Source: Methylorubrum populi (GTDB taxonomy: Bacteria; Pseudomonadota; Alphaproteobacteria; Rhizobiales; Beijerinckiaceae). From it: a stretch of DNA of 64,000 nucleotides. Location: the NCBI RefSeq assembly GCF_002355515.1, contig NZ_AP014809.1:1306001-1370000 (forward strand), given 5' to 3'. This document shows positions 60,448 to 64,000 of this stretch, piece after piece. The position numbers and the translations under genes are program-made. The notes under the pieces were generated by a model, which saw only the letters and a list, made by a program, of their open reading frames with translations, searched no databases and was not told where the DNA came from. Within the stretch, counting starts at the first letter, position 1; every line of letters begins with the position of its first letter.

Positions 60448-60845
60448 CGTCCCCTCTCAACGGGCATGCCCGCACCGGTGCCTCCGGTGTGCGCGGCACA
60501 ACGGGAACGACCGAATCCTCCCCTGAGGAACTTTGTCCGCAGCCTATGCCGTGAAACCAATCTTCGGCAAGACCTTGCACCCGCGAAACCCTTCCTCTCC
60601 CATTCTTCTGTTGCCGACAGCAGAATCGCGGGTCTTCACGCCGGCTCCCGTCGGCAGCATTACGTCAGGCTGAGAGCGGGCTCGCCGCGACCGCAAGGCG
60701 ACCGGGCAGCGCCTTCCACCGCCGTGCGGCTCGCGGCCTTCCGCTCACCGCACCGAGAGGCCGGAAGTCGACGATAGCTGAACCCTTTTCTGTGATTGCG
60801 CGTTTGTTGATCCGGTTTGACAGTTTAGGCGAAAGGACAATGTTC
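60448..60845. other. Divergent spacer between tctB and a small exported protein gene
   Basis: No gene is supported. A small hairpin (GCACCGG and CCGGTG) is visible near 60472-60492 just upstream of tctB. The segment 60780-60845 is AT-richer and should hold the promoter of the small gene; AAAGGA at 60832-60837 is its ribosome site. Confidence 0.5.
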
Positions 60846-61097
60846 ATGCGCAAAATTCTTGTTGCGACGGCCGCCCTCGGCACATTGATCATCCTCGATG
60901 CTCCGAGCCTCGCGCAAGGGTTCCGGATTGGTCCCGGCGGCGTGGAGATCGATGATGGCCGCGGCTATCGCGAGGAACGGGAAGAACGCCGCTATCGCCG
61001 CATGTGCCGAGAGCTTCGCGACCGCTGCGAGAACCGGGACATCTACGGCGAGGAAGGCCAGGGCAACTGCCGGCGCTACCGCCGCATGTGCGGCTGA
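60846..61097 (+). CDS. Small exported Arg/Glu-rich protein
   Basis: An 83-residue protein with a signal peptide (MRKILVATAALGTLIILDAP, cleaved near SLAQG). The mature 60 residues are very rich in Arg and Glu (YREEREERRYRRMCRELRDR), with four Cys arranged as two CRRYRRMC-like repeats: RRYRRMCRELRDRC and NCRRYRRMCG. The paired cysteines suggest disulfides in the periplasm. ATG 60846 is eight bases after AAGGA; an ATG six bases earlier is too close to it. I do not recognise a family. Confidence 0.7.
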   Translation: MRKILVATAALGTLIILDAPSLAQGFRIGPGGVEIDDGRGYREEREERRYRRMCRELRDRCENRDIYGEEGQGNCRRYRRMCG

Positions 61098-61249
61098 ACG
61101 CGACGAAACCTGACGGCGACTTGGATCTGCATCCGACCGGCTCACATCGGTGCGGGTGCTGTTCCGGCCAAGCGGGCCCGGCAGGCACGGGCCGGCGTGC
61201 CCAGAGGGCGCGATCGAGAGACCCGGACGGTCGCGGTCGACGATCGCGC

Positions 61250-61717
61250 TCAGATGAACCCTCGTTCGCGCAGGGCCCGGATCGACGACACGGCGTCCCG
61301 ATGATGGATGAAGACGCCGCCGGCCGCCTCCCAGCGATGCCGGTGCGTATCCCAATCGTCGACCAGCGCATCGCCCGGACGGCAATGCTCGCGCTTCAGC
61401 GCGGCGGTCGTCGCGATCATCGGAACGTCGGGAAAGTGGCGCGCCGCCCAGCGCCGCTTCTGCGGCTCGGCCCAGTTCCCCCGCGGCAGGCCGGTGAGGA
61501 TGACCGGCCGACAGGCGCTGACGGCCTCGTAGAGGTCCCGGGCATCCGGCAAGAGGTCGAGTGACGCGAAGAAGTCGGGTTCCGCCGCCAGCCGGTCCCA
61601 GAATGGCTTCAGGCCGAACCGGCGCTGGAAGGCCTCCGGTGACATCCCGAGCACGCGCGTGGCTCCGCGATCGAAGTCGGCCAGGACCCCATCGCAGTCG
61701 AGAAACACCGTCGGCAT
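61250..61717 (-). CDS. HAD-superfamily phosphatase (5'-nucleotidase-like)
   Basis: A 155-residue HAD-fold protein. Motif I DCDGVLADFD gives the nucleophile and acid aspartates, motif II is the threonine of VILTGLPRGNW, motif III a lysine near KREH and motif IV DALVDDWDTHRHRWE with the metal-binding aspartates. The length and the DDWDTHRHRW phrase suggest the NT5C/YorS-like group of small nucleotidases. ATG 61717 directly precedes motif I. Physiological substrate unknown. Confidence 0.8.
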   Translation of the reverse strand: MPTVFLDCDGVLADFDRGATRVLGMSPEAFQRRFGLKPFWDRLAAEPDFFASLDLLPDARDLYEAVSACRPVILTGLPRGNWAEPQKRRWAARHFPDVPMIATTAALKREHCRPGDALVDDWDTHRHRWEAAGGVFIHHRDAVSSIRALRERGFI

Positions 61718-61965
61718 CGCTGCGGCAGCCCCTTCGTGATCTTGCGTCCGTCGTCTGACGTCGCGGCCTCGCGCGAGGCCCGACGGATAACGCGCATCGA
61801 TGGCTCCGGCTCGCCGCAGCAACGAACGGCCGCAGATCTCGTCCCGGCAGCCCGATCGAGGCTCGTACGCCACACGCGCCGACCTCGATGGGAGCGGGGG
61901 CCGGCGCGTGCCCGGGATCGAGTTGCGAGCCCGTTCGTGACGCGATAGCTCGCCCCGGCGAGCGG

Positions 61966-62616
61966 ATGGACATGGAACACCACAAACACACTCTCGTGCT
62001 CGTGCGGCACGGCCAGAGCGAGGACAACGAGCGGGAGCTCTTTTCCGGATTGCGCGATCCAGCCCTGACGCCCCGCGGCGTCGAGGAGGCCAGCAGGGCC
62101 GGCACGGCACTCAGGACGCTCGGATACCGGTTCGACGCGGCGTTCACGAGCCGGCTCGGACGTGCCCAGCACACCCTCGCGCTGATCCTCGAAGGGCTGG
62201 GCCAGTCCGATCTGCCCGTACAGGCGGATGCGGCCCTGAACGAACGGGATTACGGAGCGCTCGCCGGTCTCAACAAGACGGAAGCGCGCGCCCGGTTCGG
62301 GGTCGAGCAGGTCCGCACCTGGCGGAAATCCTACGATGCGGTGCCCCCCGGCGGTGAGAGCCTGGCGATGACGGGGGCTCGCCTGTGGCCGTTCTTCGAG
62401 CGCACCGTCGCCCCTCGTGTTCACGACGGCGGGTGCGTGCTCGTCGTCGCTCACGGAAATTCGCTGCGATCGCTGCTCATGCGCCTCGACCGCATCGACC
62501 CCAGGCACATCGAGGACGTAAACATCGGTACGGCCGAGATCCTCGTCTACCGGAGCGACGCGGTCTCTCGGACGCTCACCCGGGCGGCGGCGATCGCACC
62601 GAAGACGCAGGATTGA
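61966..62616 (+). CDS. gpmA: 2,3-bisphosphoglycerate-dependent phosphoglycerate mutase-like protein
   Basis: A 216-residue member of the dPGM family. The catalytic histidine is in LVLVRHGQSEDNERELFSGL, the second Arg/Glu region in DAAFTSRLGRAQHTLALILE and LNERDYGALAGLNKTEARAR, and the second histidine in CVLVVAHGNSLRSLLMRLDR. ALNERDYG and the NKTEARARFG loop point to true phosphoglycerate mutases (3-PG to 2-PG) rather than phosphatases. The start could be ATG 61966 or ATG 61972. The gene is divergent from the HAD phosphatase gene. Confidence 0.85.
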   Translation: MDMEHHKHTLVLVRHGQSEDNERELFSGLRDPALTPRGVEEASRAGTALRTLGYRFDAAFTSRLGRAQHTLALILEGLGQSDLPVQADAALNERDYGALAGLNKTEARARFGVEQVRTWRKSYDAVPPGGESLAMTGARLWPFFERTVAPRVHDGGCVLVVAHGNSLRSLLMRLDRIDPRHIEDVNIGTAEILVYRSDAVSRTLTRAAAIAPKTQD

Positions 62617-62676
62617 TCGGCCGTCGAGCCCCGGATCGGATCCCGACACAGCGCCGCGATCCGGCGCCGCGTCACC

Positions 62677-62702
62677 GCCCTCGCACGCGGTCGCACGAGG
62701 GC
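62677..62702. terminator. Hairpin between the convergent gpmA-like and purC genes
   Basis: GCCCTCG (62677-62683) pairs with CGAGGGC (62696-62702). It lies between two convergent stops and could serve both, but has no T run. Confidence 0.35.
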
Positions 62703-62710
62703 CTCAAGCC

Positions 62711-63712
62711 TCAGACCGCCCCGCGCGCAGCATCGCCCTGCAGGTAGCGCGTGAGATTGCGTCGGATGCGCTCGAGCGGCACTTCGGCCGGATCGGGCAG
62801 GACGAAGGTGTCCTGCGTGATGGTCTCGTAGGCGCGGATGTAGACGGCCGCAGCCCCGAGCACGACCTCCGGCGGGATGTCCGGGATCGGATCGCTATAG
62901 GGGTCGCAGCGCGCCACGACCCAGTTGCGGACGTAGTCCTTGTCGAAGCTCTCGGGCGCCGTCCCGGCCGCGAGCCGTTCGGGGTAGCTTTCCGCGAACC
63001 AGTAGCGGCTGCTGTCCGGGGTATGGATCTCGTCGGCGAGCACGATCCGTCCCTCCGCATCGGTCCCGAACTCGTACTTCGTGTCGGCGAGGATGAGGCC
63101 GCGTTCGGCAGCGAGCGCCTGTCCGCGGGCGAACAGCGCCAGCGCCGCCTGGGAGACGGTCCGCCATTGCTCGGCCGTGAGCAATCCCTGCTCCAGGATC
63201 GCCGCCTCGCTGAGCGGCTCATCGTGGCCGCCATCGGCCGCCTTCGTGGTCGGCGTGATGACGGCCTCCGCCAGACGCTCGTTCGCGCGCATCCCATCGG
63301 GAAAGCGATGGCCGTACATCTCGCGCTCGCCGCGCTGATAGCGGGTCAGGATCGAGGTGGAGGTCGTCCCCGCCAGGTAGCCCCGCACCACGATCTCGAC
63401 CGGGAGGATATCGAGACGGCGCCCGACGACGACGTTCGGGTCCGGATAGGCCAGGACGTGGTTCGGACAGATGTCGGCGGTCCGCTCGAACCAGTAGCGC
63501 GCGGTCTGCGTCAGAACCTGCCCCTTGAAGGGAATGGCGGCGAGCGGGCGATCGAAGGCGCTGATCCGGTCGGTGGTGATGAGGATCCGGCGGCCGTCGG
63601 CCAGATCGTAATTGTCGCGCACCTTGCCCCGGTAGCGGTTGGGCAGCCCGGCGATCTCCGCCTCGTCCAGCACGTGGTGCGCGTACGGTGCGAGGGCGCT
63701 TGCATCCTTCAT
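62711..63712 (-). CDS. purC: Phosphoribosylaminoimidazole-succinocarboxamide synthase, long form
   Basis: A 333-residue SAICAR synthetase, which joins aspartate to CAIR in purine synthesis. Motifs: [80 protein letters not shown] and [12 protein letters not shown]. At over 300 residues it belongs to the long, yeast ADE1-like type rather than the 240-residue bacterial type. ATG 63712 was chosen over GTG 63721 because GGTGAGA then lies at ribosome-site distance. It stands alone, with no other pur gene adjacent. Confidence 0.93.
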   Translation of the reverse strand: MKDASALAPYAHHVLDEAEIAGLPNRYRGKVRDNYDLADGRRILITTDRISAFDRPLAAIPFKGQVLTQTARYWFERTADICPNHVLAYPDPNVVVGRRLDILPVEIVVRGYLAGTTSTSILTRYQRGEREMYGHRFPDGMRANERLAEAVITPTTKAADGGHDEPLSEAAILEQGLLTAEQWRTVSQAALALFARGQALAAERGLILADTKYEFGTDAEGRIVLADEIHTPDSSRYWFAESYPERLAAGTAPESFDKDYVRNWVVARCDPYSDPIPDIPPEVVLGAAAVYIRAYETITQDTFVLPDPAEVPLERIRRNLTRYLQGDAARGAV

Positions 63713-64000
63713 TCGTCTCACCCGCTCGTTTCAGGAAGGGAGGTCGAGCAAGCCTCGTAGCAGGGAAGGCTCCCATCGTCGCCGCGGAACGCGGCGTCGC
63801 GGCCGATCTTCGGCACACTCCCAGAGCGGTGTCGTCCACGCCGATGACGATCGAGGCTCGCTTGCCGGCACCGCGGCCCCTCGGCTGGTGCCTCATCTCT
63901 GTACCCGCAAGTTCTTTTTCACCCGAGGCGGGACCGGCCCGATCGATGGCTCCTTCTTGACCCGAAAGGATTTGATGGCAGCGTTTCCAAAGCTGCATCG
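63713..64000. other. Right-edge region without a supported gene
   Basis: It should hold the purC promoter. Two open frames cross it (63688-63960 plus and the extension of a minus frame) but neither looks like a protein. Nothing else stands out. Confidence 0.5.

Noticed and set aside
60560..60610. Possible sigma-54 site upstream of tctB
   Set aside because: GG and GC have the right spacing but the flanking bases (GGTTTC) do not fit the -24 consensus.
63688..63960. 90-codon frame at the right edge
   Set aside because: No ribosome site, begins inside purC in antisense, and shows no domain pattern.
1..64000. CRISPR arrays, tRNA or rRNA genes, insertion sequences, prophage
   Set aside because: Read for regularly spaced repeats, tRNA arms and transposase or phage motifs; none was convincing, though tRNA detection by eye is not reliable.

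Overview
The window looks like chromosome of a high-GC alphaproteobacterium of the Methylobacterium/Methylorubrum type. I infer this from the very GC-rich codon use, alphaproteobacterial-looking MinCDE and BipA proteins, intergenic palindromic elements of the kind common in Rhizobiales, and a dimethylformamidase locus, a trait known in methylotrophs. No rRNA or tRNA gene, CRISPR array, insertion sequence or prophage gene was recognised.

Layout. 1-6644 (minus): a partial beta-keto acid cleavage enzyme, a DctD/DctB-type sigma-54 two-component pair, and a sulfonate/nitrate-type ABC transporter with a good sigma-54 promoter in front of it. 6908-14757: a stand-alone minC paralog, a methyltransferase, typA/bipA, a CHASE3-HAMP chemoreceptor and the minCDE operon, so MinC is encoded twice. 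15101-19391: a FecI/FecR/TonB-receptor set for siderophore-type iron uptake, followed tail-to-tail by a cytochrome P450 and a small membrane protein. 21469-34034: twelve genes on the minus strand, mostly overlapping by 1-10 bases, with three sugar-nucleotide epimerases/dehydratases, a B12-type radical SAM protein, four glycosyltransferases, an actinobacterial-type inositol-3-phosphate synthase, a histidine phosphatase, a methyltransferase and a clan-A glycoside-hydrolase-like protein. This cassette, probably making an inositol- or sugar-containing glycoconjugate of unknown structure, is the best candidate for an undescribed system.

34369-52338 is an amide-utilisation island. On the minus strand, an amide/urea-type ABC importer (UrtABCDE-like) leads into the two subunits of N,N-dimethylformamidase, then a Rieske-oxygenase homologue that has lost its metal ligands, a Sel1-repeat protein, small proteins, and an HscC-type Hsp70 with a J-like partner lacking the HPD histidine. 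An outer-membrane porin gene diverges from the importer. Uptake (porin, binding protein, ABC importer) and hydrolysis (DMFase to dimethylamine and formate) form a coherent pathway that would feed methylamine and formate metabolism; the chaperone-like genes may assist it, but that is inference.

52565-64000: an Mfd-like translocase that is probably a second copy, a TerC-family membrane protein, a tripartite tricarboxylate transporter (TctB-TctA-TctC), a small Arg/Glu-rich exported protein, a HAD-type phosphatase, a phosphoglycerate-mutase-family protein and a long-form SAICAR synthetase (purC). The last 288 bases hold no gene I can support.
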